Positions 1 through 6,492 of a stretch of 8,242 nt of DNA are shown piece after piece. The position numbers and the translations under genes are program-made. A model generated the notes under the pieces. That model was not told the DNA's origin. It worked only from the letters and a program-made list of their open reading frames with translations, and did no database searches. The first letter of the stretch is position 1; each line of letters begins with the position of its first letter. This stretch comes from Clostridiales bacterium (GTDB lineage Bacteria > Bacillota > Clostridia > Christensenellales > Aristaeellaceae), in contig JAAZEI010000191.1 in the NCBI GenBank assembly GCA_012512355.1, positions 1 to 8,242 on the forward strand, in the 5' to 3' direction.

Positions 1-755
1 AACCTGCAAGCCCCAAAACCCCTGCCGCGAACTTTTCTAATAATTCATCAAATATTCAGGAAGGTGACCTTGCTTCTATCTTTTCAAAAAACTCCAGCGC
101 CAGCATGGTCGACATGACCCAACAGCAGCAATCGGATTATACTGTTGTATCAGCAACTTCAAGCCCTGGTGCCGCATCCATGGCCCAGCAGCGGCTGGAT
201 CAATTCATGACGGCATGGATAAGCAATGATTATAAAGGCATGGTTAATTTATCTTTACCCGCCTGGGTTTCTCAGCAGCAAAACCCTGAACAGGCTATGT
301 TTTATGTCCGGGGTATCCGCATGCCGATTAGTTATGAATTTAAAAATGTATCCGGCTCAGATGCGGACAACACAAGAACAATCGACATGGTAGCATCTAT
401 CGACAAAAGCAATGGTCAGGCCCCGCGCAGTTATCTGATGCAAGTATTAATGATGAGAGTCAATGACATCTGGTATGTTGACCCTACATCACTTTCTTCT
501 GACCAGGAGATTCGTGACAGTTCTTCAACAGCTGTGCCGCAAATAACAATCGCCCCCATGGTGCCGGGGGTTCCTTCTCTGCAGCTTTATTATAACGCTC
601 AAGGGGGCTCCTTTTATCATGTTGACGCCAACTGTATCAGCATCAAAGCTGAATATTTGCCGCTGACATCCGGCTTTTTGTTCAGCCAGGTAAACGATCC
701 GCAGTTTAGCAACCTTCAGCCATGCACAACCTGCCATGCGCCCAGCAGGATATAG
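1..755 (+). CDS. Probable extracytoplasmic protein, C-terminal part (NTF2-like region plus His/Cys tail), 5' partial
   Basis: The frame (first full codon at base 3) is open to the left edge, so the ATG at 105 is internal and the gene starts outside the window. About 250 codons are visible. The first ~60 residues are a low-complexity linker rich in Ser, Asn, Ala, Pro and Gln, typical of an exported or membrane-anchored protein's stalk. The next ~100 residues (QQRLDQFMTAWISNDYKGM to DIWYVDP) resemble a small NTF2-like/SnoaL-like alpha-beta domain, judged by pattern only. The last ~45 residues hold YHVDANC and PCTTCHAP, an H-x4-C ... C-x2-C arrangement reminiscent of Ada-type or thermonuclease-associated zinc sites. 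Whether it binds metal is inference. The TAG stop is 2 nt before the next gene's start, so it is probably co-transcribed with it. I do not recognise a named gene; the missing N-terminus may carry a membrane anchor. Confidence 0.8.
   Translation, partial: PASPKTPAANFSNNSSNIQEGDLASIFSKNSSASMVDMTQQQQSDYTVVSATSSPGAASMAQQRLDQFMTAWISNDYKGMVNLSLPAWVSQQQNPEQAMFYVRGIRMPISYEFKNVSGSDADNTRTIDMVASIDKSNGQAPRSYLMQVLMMRVNDIWYVDPTSLSSDQEIRDSSSTAVPQITIAPMVPGVPSLQLYYNAQGGSFYHVDANCISIKAEYLPLTSGFLFSQVNDPQFSNLQPCTTCHAPSRI
746..750 (+). promoter_or_regulatory. Ribosome binding site that decides the DUF6062 start
   Basis: The AGGA core at 747-750 lies 7 nt before the ATG at 758. The alternative ATG at 722 lies inside the preceding gene and has no comparable site upstream. 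Confidence 0.6.
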
Positions 756-757
756 AG

Positions 758-1510
758 ATGGCACCGCGTTATCACATTGATACCATCCCAGTGTGGGATG
801 CCTTGCATCAGAATGAAGAGTGCTTGTTATGCATTTTGAGACGCCAAACGGAACACTTACTTACTGAGCGTTATTTGGGCGGATCAGTCATGGAACCTGC
901 TACCCGCATACGCGTCAATGAAAAAGGATTCTGCCCCGCGCATCATAAAATGCTATATGATCGGCAAAATAAGCTTGGGCATGCTCTGATGATGTTGTCT
1001 CATCTCAAAGAAGTACGTCAAAAGCTCGAAAGAGCTCCTCTTGATACCGGGATTAGAACTCGCTCGAACTTTTTTAGCTTAAAACCCAAACCTAGCATAG
1101 ATAAGAGTCCTATCCTGAAACAATTGATAGACGGCTGTGTTCTTTGTGATAGTTTGAATGAAAATATCAACCGGTATGCCTATACCATCCTTCACTTATG
1201 GAAAACTGACAAGAGCTTTCAAAAAGAATTTTTAGACTCCAAAGGTGTCTGCTTACCCGATGCCGGCTTATTGATTGATTTGGCCGATGAATATCTTTCC
1301 GGCCAGAACCAATCCAGTTTCAAAGAAGCTTTGTCAAATCTGCTTACACAAAACCTTTTGAGCCTTGAAGAAGAGCTTGAATGGTTTACTCTTAAATTTG
1401 ATTACCGAAACAGTGACAAACCCTGGGGTACAAGCAAGGATGCACTGGAGCGCAGCATTACAAAACTCCGCGGGTGGTCAGTAGGCACAGATCCCGGAAA
1501 AGAAGGTTAG
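758..1510 (+). CDS. DUF6062 family protein
   Basis: A 250-residue protein with no signal peptide or membrane segment, so probably cytoplasmic. It matches the DUF6062 family pattern as I know it: an N-terminal DTIPVWDAL, a CLLC pair (C22, C25), MEP (45-47), GFCPAHH (C59, H62), a second pair CVLC (C127, C130), GVCLPD (C165) and the C-terminal KPWGTSKDALERSI (221-234). The repeated CxxC plus CxxH layout suggests two metal or redox sites, but the function of the family is unknown to me. In the second half the position expected to be CxxH reads C-L-P-D, so one ligand may be changed. The ATG at 758 is preferred over the in-frame ATG at 722 because it has an AGGA site and avoids a 34-base overlap with the upstream gene. 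The stop is followed after 1 nt by the GerMN gene, implying one operon with envelope proteins. Confidence 0.85.
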   Translation: MAPRYHIDTIPVWDALHQNEECLLCILRRQTEHLLTERYLGGSVMEPATRIRVNEKGFCPAHHKMLYDRQNKLGHALMMLSHLKEVRQKLERAPLDTGIRTRSNFFSLKPKPSIDKSPILKQLIDGCVLCDSLNENINRYAYTILHLWKTDKSFQKEFLDSKGVCLPDAGLLIDLADEYLSGQNQSSFKEALSNLLTQNLLSLEEELEWFTLKFDYRNSDKPWGTSKDALERSITKLRGWSVGTDPGKEG

Positions 1511-1511
1511 C

Positions 1512-2510
1512 ATGTATCTAAGAAATTGTCCCAGACATTCTATTTTCCAAAAATATAAGCTTGCTATCCTCTTTTTTTTATGTCTTTGTATCTTACAATC
1601 TTCTGTTTTGGCTTCACAATTTATTTCACCTGCAAGTATGCTGGATGCTAAGCTTCAGGAAGATCAGCCTTCAAACATATCTGTACCTCTTTATTTTCGC
1701 TACAAGAATACTGCTTATCTTGCAAGAGAAATGCGCGATATTAATATAGCCCGAACAATGACAGTGCACCTGGCACTCATCAATGCACTGCTAAGCGGCC
1801 CTGGCTCTCTGTCTCCTCAGTTGAGTCCTTTGTTTCCTTCCGGTACGCAAGCGCTGAGCGTCGTAGCAGAAGACGAAACCTTGTTTATCACCTTCAACGA
1901 TAAAATTTTGAGCCGTTATTCGGACGAAGCATTGATTTTTAATGCTGAATACAGTCAGGGCGAGGGGAAAATACGCCGTCAATTGGCCATGGCAAGTATT
2001 ATAAATACCATAACAGAGAACAGTCCCTTTACCAAAGTTCAAGTTTTGGTTCGCCAGGAGAATTATGTGTCAACATCCATGCGCCTAAGCGCTCGCTATT
2101 ATCTTCTGGATGAAGACAGTTTGCCCCCGCCTCTCACAAGACAGGAAGAATACATTTTAACTCCGCAGGTATCTGCCCGAATATTTCTGGAGGGATGGCA
2201 AAACAGAGAGTTCACGTCAAGCCTGAGAATAGTTCGCAGCAGCACAGATCAAAGCACATCCGATTTACCAACCGAATTTGATCTGCGGCAATCCTTTGAG
2301 CAAGCTCCGCTTCTTGAAGAGTTTAATATAACACCCGGCGTTGTGTCTATTGACGGACAAAGCGCGGTGCTTAGTATTTCTCTTAAAATCCTGACTGATG
2401 AGGGAGAAGAGCGTTTCATACAAAATCGGCCGCTGCACCTTGTGATGCGAGAAGGTATTTTTACTATCCCCTTAGAGACTTTTGAGCAGCTATTAAGGAT
2501 AGTAAAATGA
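1512..2510 (+). CDS. Secreted or membrane-anchored GerMN domain protein
   Basis: A 332-residue protein. Residues 15-35 form a hydrophobic stretch after Lys14 and Lys16 and end in VLAS, consistent with a Sec signal peptide or an uncleaved anchor; no lipobox is seen. Residues ~57-182 fit a GerMN domain: a strand VPLYFRYKN, a helix with LALINALLSGP (87-97), PLFPSGTQALSV (106-117), a strand LFITFNDKIL and the closing VQVLV. GerMN domains occur in Bacillus GerM and in many Gram-positive envelope lipoproteins. Residues ~215-332 are a second region I do not recognise, although it has regular alternating strands. A triple proline occurs at 205-207. AGAAGG at 1501-1506 lies 5 nt before the ATG. The TGA stop overlaps the next gene's ATG (ATGA), indicating translational coupling. 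The role, probably in the envelope or sporulation, is inferred only from the domain. Confidence 0.82.
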   Translation: MYLRNCPRHSIFQKYKLAILFFLCLCILQSSVLASQFISPASMLDAKLQEDQPSNISVPLYFRYKNTAYLAREMRDINIARTMTVHLALINALLSGPGSLSPQLSPLFPSGTQALSVVAEDETLFITFNDKILSRYSDEALIFNAEYSQGEGKIRRQLAMASIINTITENSPFTKVQVLVRQENYVSTSMRLSARYYLLDEDSLPPPLTRQEEYILTPQVSARIFLEGWQNREFTSSLRIVRSSTDQSTSDLPTEFDLRQSFEQAPLLEEFNITPGVVSIDGQSAVLSISLKILTDEGEERFIQNRPLHLVMREGIFTIPLETFEQLLRIVK

Positions 2511-4051
2511 ACATACGAATTTTACGGCTCATCGCTTTGCTGCTGTCACTTTGCTTTCTCAGCGCATGTTCCCGTTCGGTCCCCATGAGTGAAAATAGTT
2601 TCATTACACTACCGCCTGCTGAAAATAGATTTACAGCACCTCGGGGAGACACAGCACGCGAATACGCACAGACAGTGAGTTTATACTTGCCAAGTGTTTC
2701 AAACAATTTGCTCATCAATGTACCTGAGAAGATTTTAATTCCTGCTGACCAGCATCCTGCTGAAGCAACAGTTCGCAAACTCCTCTCTTTTTCCGGGAGC
2801 GAAACAGCGAATCCTCTTTTCTCCGAGGCAAATATACAGCTGCAAAATATCCAGGAAGGCATTGAAATCTCCGGCAGCATCGCTACGGTCAACCTTAGTG
2901 CCAATGCAATGCTTTTGCCAAAGTTTGATCTGTTTACCTTAAAGCGGGCCATCACAAATACTTTGCTGCAGTGGCAGGATATCAAAACAGTGAATGTCCT
3001 GGTTGCAGGTATCGAGCCGGGAACTGATCCGGCAGGCTCAAGCCCCTCAGGGAGCATGCAATCCATTAGGAATGAGGATGTTCAGGCCGTTTGGGACAGT
3101 TTATCCACCCGCTGGAGTAGTGAAAAAAATCAATCGATTCGATTTTCCAGCCTTTGCACCATCTATTTTCCTGCAAGCTTTGGTCGAGGCATCCTTTCAG
3201 AAGCGAGAACAGTTAGCTTCCCCGGACAAGCCTACCAGCAATTAGCTGGCAGTTTGTTGGAAGCAATGTCTGCAGGAGCTCAAATACTTTCGCAAACGCC
3301 TCCCATGCCGGACCTAAATGCATTGTTGGCTGAACCTATAAAACTTGAAGAAAACGATACCGGTGACTTTGTCATCAATTTTCATTTTCTCCAAGAAGCA
3401 AATGAAACTTTCGTCAACGCGGGCATTCCTCGCTCTGTCATGATGGCTGCCATAACCTACACCATGTGTACTTTTATTCCGAAGCTTCAAGGAGTGAAAA
3501 TACAAATCGGGAATGAGCTGATTGAAGGCATAGTTCCAAGCGCTATATATGAAAAAGCCGGCGAGAAAATTATATTCACAGACAGTGTTCTGCGCAGATC
3601 TGATTTCTCGAGTTTTTTACTGTCAGACTGTGAGCTGTATTTTGCAAACCATTCCGGTTACTTGAAACTCACCAGACGCCCCATCCCCTACCGTCTTGCT
3701 TTCAACAGACGGTATATCATTGAGCAGCTAATGCAAGGACCACAGGTTTACGATAGCGTACCCGATCTGCTGTCAATATTTCCGCAGGGAATACATGATC
3801 AAGATTTGATTGCTCTTGATAAAGAAGGCAGCACAGTTCTTGTGAACTTTACTGATAACCTCATTCTCAGTTCACAGAAGATGTCATCACAGCAGGAGCG
3901 TCTGATGGTGTATGGCATTGTAAATACACTTTGCAGTACCAGGGCAACGCATAGGGTTCGCTTTTATATCAATGGTGCTCAGCATGAGAGTTTCGCAGGT
4001 TCAGTTTATTTACCCGGTGAATTTCTCATGAATCCTGAAATTATACGATAA
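2507..4051 (+). CDS. Lipoprotein with three GerMN-like units
   Basis: A 514-residue protein starting with a short basic, then hydrophobic leader and the lipobox LSAC (18-21), so Cys21 is the expected lipid-modified residue and the protein should sit on the outer face of the membrane. Three regions share the GerMN pattern (strand, helix with a leucine-rich face, strand, late helix, closing strand). Unit 1 is at ~56-168 (VSLYLPS, KLLSF, ATVNLSANAML, VNVLVAGI). Unit 2 is at ~213-345 and is more divergent (LAGSLLEAM, FVINFHFL, VKIQIGNE). Unit 3 is at ~375-492 (CELYFANHSGYL, IIEQLMQGPQVY, IFPQGI, VLVNFTDNLIL, VRFYING). Units 1 and 3 are the clearer ones. The start overlaps the previous stop by 4 nt, and AAGGA at 2495-2499 lies 7 nt upstream. 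It is the last gene of the + strand operon and converges on a histidine kinase gene. Spore germination or peptidoglycan-related roles are known for GerM relatives; the role here is not determined. Confidence 0.85.
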   Translation: MNIRILRLIALLLSLCFLSACSRSVPMSENSFITLPPAENRFTAPRGDTAREYAQTVSLYLPSVSNNLLINVPEKILIPADQHPAEATVRKLLSFSGSETANPLFSEANIQLQNIQEGIEISGSIATVNLSANAMLLPKFDLFTLKRAITNTLLQWQDIKTVNVLVAGIEPGTDPAGSSPSGSMQSIRNEDVQAVWDSLSTRWSSEKNQSIRFSSLCTIYFPASFGRGILSEARTVSFPGQAYQQLAGSLLEAMSAGAQILSQTPPMPDLNALLAEPIKLEENDTGDFVINFHFLQEANETFVNAGIPRSVMMAAITYTMCTFIPKLQGVKIQIGNELIEGIVPSAIYEKAGEKIIFTDSVLRRSDFSSFLLSDCELYFANHSGYLKLTRRPIPYRLAFNRRYIIEQLMQGPQVYDSVPDLLSIFPQGIHDQDLIALDKEGSTVLVNFTDNLILSSQKMSSQQERLMVYGIVNTLCSTRATHRVRFYINGAQHESFAGSVYLPGEFLMNPEIIR

Positions 4052-4064
4052 TCGTTTTATAATT
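4039..4064. repeat. AT-rich dyad over the lipoprotein stop codon
   Basis: AATTAT (4039-4044) pairs with ATAATT (4059-4064). Inside it, ACGA (4045-4048) pairs with TCGT (4052-4055) around the TAA stop. The stem is AT-rich and no T-tract follows, so it does not look like a normal intrinsic terminator. It may be a weak RNA fold or chance. Confidence 0.3.
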
Positions 4065-4117
4065 GTCTGTGCTGGTCAATTGAAAAATGTACGCAAATCA
4101 ATGTTTGTTCTTTACCC

Positions 4118-5575
4118 TTAGCCCTTATGAATAGGCAGGGCGACAATAAAAGTACTGCCTTTGCCCTCTTCGCTGGTGGCTTTAATGGTGCCGCCATGGA
4201 GCGTAATAATTTGACGGACAATCGACAAACCAAGGCCGGTGCCGCCGCTGTCACGGCTGCGCGCCTTATCTATGCGATAAAAGCGGTCAAAAACATGGGG
4301 CAAGTTCTCCGCTTTAATTCCCGGGCCATTATCACTGACCGACAGGATGATATCTCGTCCTTCTCTTGTAACGCTCAAACTGATGAGGCCGCCATCCTGG
4401 GTATATTTCATAGCATTGTCTATCAGATTATAGATAACCTGACGGAGTTTGGATTTGTCTGCATACATGTCTCCGCTGTCATCAAGTGTTAGAGACAGAC
4501 GCTGCATACGCTGGGCAGCAAGTGGCTCAAGACGATGTGCGGTTTCTTTTACCAATGCAGCTAGACTTATTTTCTCCCTTTCAAGCCGCATGTTATGAGC
4601 ATCTGCCTGAACCAATGTCAGCAAGTCGGAGACGATGGCTGCCAAACGATTGATTTCTGAATTGATGTCGCTTAAAAACTCAGTCCGAAGCTCTGTTTCC
4701 ATTTCAGGCTGATAAATAAGTGATTCAATTAAGATTTTCATGGTGGAAAGCGGGGTTTTCAGCTCATGACTGGCATTTGAAACAAACTCATTTCGGGATT
4801 GGTCCAGAGTTTGTAAACGCTCTGACATGGAATTAAAAGCTGTCGCCAAATGCTTTAGTTCGCCCGAACCTGTTTCTGGAACACGGGCAGCAAAATCACC
4901 TTTGGACATAAGGCCTATGACACCTGTCAAATTAACAATAGGTTTTGTGATAATTCTTGAGAAAACCGCTCCGGTCATCAATGCTGCCAATGCAACAATG
5001 ACGAATATTAATATCAAGTTATCCTGCAAAGTATATAAATTGGACATCATCTCCCCTACGGAAGATACAAGAAGCAAAACTCCCACAACCTTCGATGAAT
5101 AAATGATGCTGGCCGTGGAATAACTCACCCATTCATCTCGAGAGTTGTATCTCAAAGGGTTATTAAGTTCTATCGTCTTACCCGTTTTTAAAGAATGAAC
5201 ACCATAGTCGGCCATTTGCCCTGACAAGAGTACAGATACAACTTCCGGGTAGGCCAAACGCCGTCCATGTGCTTCACGAAAGCTGTCCAATTGCACTTTG
5301 CCATCACTGTCGAGTAAAAGAACACGTCCGGACATCTCATTGCCTGCCCGGCTTATCGCGGCTGATAAGCTGTCTACATCAGCATTATACAAAAAAGGCG
5401 CTACCTCAACAGCCCAATTTTCAAGGCCGGCTCGGTCAGCGCGAATACGCTGTTCAAATAGATATCTGCCTAACATATTCGTTAAGGTGCTTGCCATCAC
5501 CAGAAAAGAAATACCAATAATCAAAAAAAAAGCCAGAAGCACTTTCCATCTTATGCTTGAAAACAGCTTAGGCAT
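4118..5575 (-). CDS. Membrane sensor histidine kinase (PhoR/WalK type)
   Basis: A 485-residue sensor kinase; residue numbers here count from the GTG one codon upstream. Domains in order: membrane segment ~13-32; extracytoplasmic sensor region ~36-185, with the RVLLLDSDGKV pattern of a PAS/Cache-like fold; membrane segment ~187-206; HAMP linker ~207-260; dimerisation domain with SHELKTPL and phospho-acceptor His271; N box NLIDNAMKYT (384-393); G1 DNGPG (416-420); F box VFDRFYR (429-435); G2 GGTGLGLS (445-452). All catalytic boxes are intact. It should autophosphorylate and pass phosphate to the response regulator encoded just upstream, whose stop it overlaps by 8 nt. ATG at 5575 and GTG at 5578 are both possible starts; neither has a strong ribosome site, so coupling to the upstream gene is likely. 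The stimulus cannot be inferred. Confidence 0.93.
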   Translation of the reverse strand: MPKLFSSIRWKVLLAFFLIIGISFLVMASTLTNMLGRYLFEQRIRADRAGLENWAVEVAPFLYNADVDSLSAAISRAGNEMSGRVLLLDSDGKVQLDSFREAHGRRLAYPEVVSVLLSGQMADYGVHSLKTGKTIELNNPLRYNSRDEWVSYSTASIIYSSKVVGVLLLVSSVGEMMSNLYTLQDNLILIFVIVALAALMTGAVFSRIITKPIVNLTGVIGLMSKGDFAARVPETGSGELKHLATAFNSMSERLQTLDQSRNEFVSNASHELKTPLSTMKILIESLIYQPEMETELRTEFLSDINSEINRLAAIVSDLLTLVQADAHNMRLEREKISLAALVKETAHRLEPLAAQRMQRLSLTLDDSGDMYADKSKLRQVIYNLIDNAMKYTQDGGLISLSVTREGRDIILSVSDNGPGIKAENLPHVFDRFYRIDKARSRDSGGTGLGLSIVRQIITLHGGTIKATSEEGKGSTFIVALPIHKG

Positions 5576-6263
5576 CACGGTCGGTGAAATAGTACCCTAC
5601 ACCCCATTTTGTAAATATATATTCAGGCTGAGTCGGATTCTGTTCAATTTTTTCTCTTAACCTTCTGATATGAACATCGACCGTCCGAGCGTCACCTGCA
5701 TAATCGTTCTTCCAAACTGATTCGAGCATCTCTTCACGCGTAAATACACGGCCGCGATTGGTGATAAATAACTGCAGCAAATCAAATTCTTTTGCTGTGA
5801 GCCTGACATCTTTACCATTAACACTAACAGATCGATTGGCAGTGTTTACTTCAAGACTGCCTATTTTAGTATGGCGCAAATCTTCTTGTGCGTTATTGCT
5901 TTGGACACGGCGAAGAATAGTTTTGATGCGGGCTTTAACCTCCAAAATATTAAAGGGCTTGGTCATATAATCATCTGCGCCATATTCCAAACCCAGAATT
6001 TTATCCAGATCCTCCCCTTTGGCAGTGAGCATGATAATGGGAACGTCACTGGATTCACGCATACGCTGGCATACCTGTATTCCATCCATCTTAGGAAGCA
6101 TTACATCCAGGAGTACGACATCAAAGGTGTTTTCGGCAAAAAGTCTCAAGGCCTCTTCGCCGTCAAAGGCACTGACGGTTTCATACCCATCTTGTTCCAA
6201 AGTATACTTTAAGCCTTTAATCATCAAAGGCTCGTCATCAACCAGCAGTATCCGTTTAGCCAC
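5568..6263 (-). CDS. OmpR/PhoB-family response regulator
   Basis: A 231-residue two-domain regulator. The receiver domain (residues ~3-118) has the acidic pair D9/D10, phospho-acceptor D53 in LLDVMLPKMDG, T80 and K102 in TKPF. The C-terminal winged-helix DNA-binding domain (~132-228) has RLTAKEFDLLQLF, GRVFTREEMLESVW, RTVDVHIRRLREKI and the final GVGYYF, all typical of the family. It should bind DNA as a dimer when phosphorylated by the adjacent kinase. The frame extends upstream to an ATG at 6281, but GGAAGGA at 6273-6279 is ideally spaced (9 nt) from the GTG at 6263, giving the usual family start MAKRILLVDDEP. Its nearest relatives are probably PhoP/WalR-like; targets are unknown. A promoter-like region lies upstream and the kinase gene overlaps downstream. 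Confidence 0.94.
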   Translation of the reverse strand: MAKRILLVDDEPLMIKGLKYTLEQDGYETVSAFDGEEALRLFAENTFDVVLLDVMLPKMDGIQVCQRMRESSDVPIIMLTAKGEDLDKILGLEYGADDYMTKPFNILEVKARIKTILRRVQSNNAQEDLRHTKIGSLEVNTANRSVSVNGKDVRLTAKEFDLLQLFITNRGRVFTREEMLESVWKNDYAGDARTVDVHIRRLREKIEQNPTQPEYIFTKWGVGYYFTDRDA

Positions 6264-6272
6264 TAATACCAT

Positions 6273-6279
6273 TCCTTCC
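6273..6279 (-). promoter_or_regulatory. Ribosome binding site that decides the response regulator start
   Basis: GGAAGGA on the - strand sits 9 nt before the GTG at 6263. It touches the ATG at 6272 and overlaps the ATG at 6281, so neither of those is likely to be the start. Confidence 0.7.
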
Positions 6280-6303
6280 ATGACGCCGCATGATATAAAG
6301 GCG

Positions 6304-6327
6304 TTGTTAGATTATATTGTACAACAA
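6304..6327. repeat. Short inverted repeat over the putative -10 region
   Basis: TTGTT (6304-6308) and AACAA (6323-6327) are inverted around an AT-rich centre, and the palindrome TTGTACAA lies at 6317-6324. It covers the candidate -10 boxes of the two-component operon, so it could be an operator. It is short enough to be chance. Confidence 0.3.
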
Positions 6328-6345
6328 TGAGCTGCGTATAATCAA
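6311..6345 (-). promoter_or_regulatory. Candidate sigma-A-type promoter for the two-component operon
   Basis: On the - strand, TTGATT (6345-6340) is followed after 18 nt by TACAAT (6321-6316). A perfect TATAAT (6316-6311) follows directly but is too far from that -35. Either may serve as the -10. The site is about 50 nt before the regulator's GTG, in the only sizeable gap upstream of it. Confidence 0.45.
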
Positions 6346-6436
6346 GAGAAAACGCAATCAAAAAGTAATAAGTAGGCAATATGTTTACTGCTTTTCAGCT
6401 CTATTCAAATATTACTAGTTTGTCAGGGTATAAAAT

Positions 6437-6469
6437 AATGGCCGCTGCTGAAAAATCAGTGCGGCCATT
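6437..6469 (-). terminator. Intrinsic terminator of the pepP-efp-CD1247-type operon
   Basis: A perfect 9-bp stem AATGGCCGC/GCGGCCATT (6437-6445 with 6461-6469) continues inward, after a small bulge, with CTGA/TCAG around an AAAA loop (6452-6455 on the + strand). On the - strand it is followed by the T-rich run ATTTTATA. It lies 23 nt past the stop of the zinc-ribbon gene. It separates that operon from the two-component promoter region. The rest of the gap between the two operons (about 6346-6436) shows no other gene or clear site. Confidence 0.85.
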
Positions 6470-6492
6470 TTATAGCTTCTTGGAATTAGAGC

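Noticed and set aside
105..755. The ATG at 105 as the true start of the first gene
   Set aside because: The frame is open and linker-like from base 3 to 105 and no ribosome site precedes 105, so the gene very likely starts outside the window.
1791..2042. Small - strand frame inside the GerMN gene
   Set aside because: It is the antisense of the GerMN domain and has no ribosome site or known pattern.
2464..3066. A 200-residue reading frame on the - strand
   Set aside because: It lies opposite the start of the triple-GerMN lipoprotein, which has a lipobox, ribosome site and clear domain pattern. It has no recognisable motif.
4062..4075. AATTG/CAATT hairpin as a terminator for the + strand operon
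   Set aside because: It has only a 5-bp AT-rich stem with a long loop and no T-tract.
4127..4492. Reading frames on the + strand opposite the kinase
   Set aside because: They mirror the conserved ATPase domain of the kinase and show no ribosome site or family pattern.
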